64,000 nt of DNA from Nodosilinea sp. FACHB-141 (GTDB taxonomy: Bacteria > Cyanobacteriota > Cyanobacteriia > Phormidesmidales > Phormidesmidaceae), in assembly GCF_014696135.1 (NCBI RefSeq), contig NZ_JACJPP010000007.1, forward strand, positions 496,001-560,000. Direction: 5' to 3'. Position 1 is the stretch's first letter; the number at the start of each line of letters is the position of its first letter. The notes beneath the pieces were generated by a model. That model had not been told where the DNA came from. It ran no database searches and saw only the letters and a program-made list of their open reading frames with translations. Shown piece by piece: positions 63,297-64,000 of the stretch. The translations under genes were made by a program, and so were the position numbers.

Positions 63297-64000
63297 ATGA
63301 GCGATGGTAACGGTTCGGCAGCGGGAAACCTGACCCAACCCGGTCTACCCGAGACCGGAGCTTTGCCCAAGCGCCGCCATATTGTGCTGACCTCTCACTC
63401 TAATCGGTCGGGGCTCAAAGGGAATCCGGTGCAGTGGGGCCATGGGGATCCTCTGCAGCGCGGGGCGATCGTGGCGACGGTCACCGATCCAAACCACCGC
63501 AACGCCATTGGTACTCATTCCGGTTCCTATGCTGTGTACCGCGCTCTGGCAGTGGCCAGTGGAGTGCTGGATCCGGATCATAGGCCTGACTTTACCAATA
63601 CCTCCCCTGCGATCCCTATTGGCCCTCACCCTAGCTGGGCTGACCCTGAAAAAATTGTCTCCCTAGACCCCTTTGGGGCTTTGGTTGGCGATGTCTATCG
63701 CGACAAGATTGCCGAAGGCCTCGACATTCGCCCCACGATCGCTGTCACCCGCGCCCACATTCAAATGCCGGAGCTGCTAGAGGCGGTGCGCCAGGGGCGA
63801 ATTAAAGAAGACGGCGAAATCGTCAAACCTGGTGGCGACCTAGTGGTCACTAAGGCAGCCGTGGAGCCGGTGTGGTATCTGCCGGGGGTAGCCCAGCGCC
63901 TGGGCGTCAGCGAAGACGAGCTGCGCTACGCCCTGTTTGAGCAAACCGGCGGCATGTTCCCTGAGCTGGTGACGCGGTTTGATGTGAAGGTGTTTTTGCC
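63297..64000 (+). CDS. GTP cyclohydrolase II-like protein (5' part)
   Basis: From ATG 63297 the frame is open to the window end, giving 234 residues without stop. After a 25-residue Gly/Pro-rich start, HIVLTSHSNRSG, THSGSYAVYRALAVASG, and PIGPHPSWADPEKIVSLDPF are clear, then RPTIAVTRAHIQMPELLEA and EQTGGMFPELVTR. This is the N-terminal half of the GTP-cyclohydrolase-II-like group related to fungal URC1 (uracil catabolism) rather than canonical RibA. The catalytic cysteine region would lie beyond the window. Whether it acts in riboflavin or pyrimidine metabolism cannot be told. Confidence 0.75.
   Translation, partial: MSDGNGSAAGNLTQPGLPETGALPKRRHIVLTSHSNRSGLKGNPVQWGHGDPLQRGAIVATVTDPNHRNAIGTHSGSYAVYRALAVASGVLDPDHRPDFTNTSPAIPIGPHPSWADPEKIVSLDPFGALVGDVYRDKIAEGLDIRPTIAVTRAHIQMPELLEAVRQGRIKEDGEIVKPGGDLVVTKAAVEPVWYLPGVAQRLGVSEDELRYALFEQTGGMFPELVTRFDVKVFL

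Overview
The window comes from a cyanobacterium. It carries ndhH for the photosynthetic/respiratory NDH-1 complex, the cyanobacterial type of glutamate-cysteine ligase, a glycine-rich RRM protein, glgA, two Amt permeases, several families known mainly from cyanobacteria (DUF3122, DUF6464, DUF1802), and very many copies of the HIP1 octamer GCGATCGC. High GC, loosely packed genes and the gene set suggest a filamentous Leptolyngbya/Nodosilinea-like lineage, but that genus-level guess is inference. I see no prophage, CRISPR array, complete insertion sequence or rRNA operon. There is one tRNA, tRNA-Met(CAU).

Layout. 1-5.4 kb: a stop-interrupted small gene, a tiny zinc-ribbon protein, a membrane protein, a GT81-like glycosyltransferase plus GH57 pair, and a gene broken by a frameshift in an A7 run. 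5.7-9.1 kb: an ammonium permease followed by a membrane histidine kinase and a NarL-type regulator. 9.2-16 kb: a permease, an EEP-fold hydrolase, an MscS channel, an RmlD-like reductase and a membrane-anchored GH24 lysozyme-like protein. 14.9-19.5 kb: an RND efflux pair (lipoprotein adaptor plus inner-membrane pump) closed by a strong bidirectional terminator. 19.6-30.2 kb: DHH phosphoesterase, HNH nuclease, alanine racemase, two peroxiredoxin-fold genes, tRNA-Met, a large LysM/M23 cell-wall hydrolase, trmL, gshA and rnhA. 30.4-38.2 kb: dnaX, a tautomerase, a flavin reductase, a 1-Cys peroxiredoxin, small membrane proteins and a TPR lipoprotein-like or secreted protein. 38.4-44.6 kb: small secreted proteins, leuD, an internally duplicated unknown protein, an orphan GvpF/L protein and a second ammonium permease. 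44.9-64 kb: housekeeping genes (aspS, dprA, rplY, purA, ndhH, trxA, glgA) mixed with a Uma2 protein, a HAD hydrolase, an acyltransferase, an FHA protein, an APH/ATPase fusion, an adenosine-deaminase-like enzyme, an AraC regulator and, cut by the window end, a GTP-cyclohydrolase-II-like gene.

How it fits together. Nitrogen supply (two Amt systems, one beside a two-component pair), redox defence (three peroxiredoxin-fold proteins, thioredoxin, gshA), envelope maintenance (alr, M23, GH24, MscS, RND pump, acyltransferase) and carbon storage (glgA, GH57) are the visible themes. Most genes stand alone with their own terminators. Convincing co-transcription is limited to Amt-kinase-regulator, GH57-glycosyltransferase and the efflux pair.

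The observations most worth a second look are: an in-frame TAG where the family is expected to have Trp (99-101), the A7 frameshift (5237-5243), a predicted three-stem RNA with its own promoter-like and terminator-like signals (about 35590-35723), the duplicated unknown protein beside the orphan gas-vesicle-type protein (40658-43110), and several enzymes with altered active-site residues (GH24, redoxin, deaminase). No clearly new multi-gene system was found.
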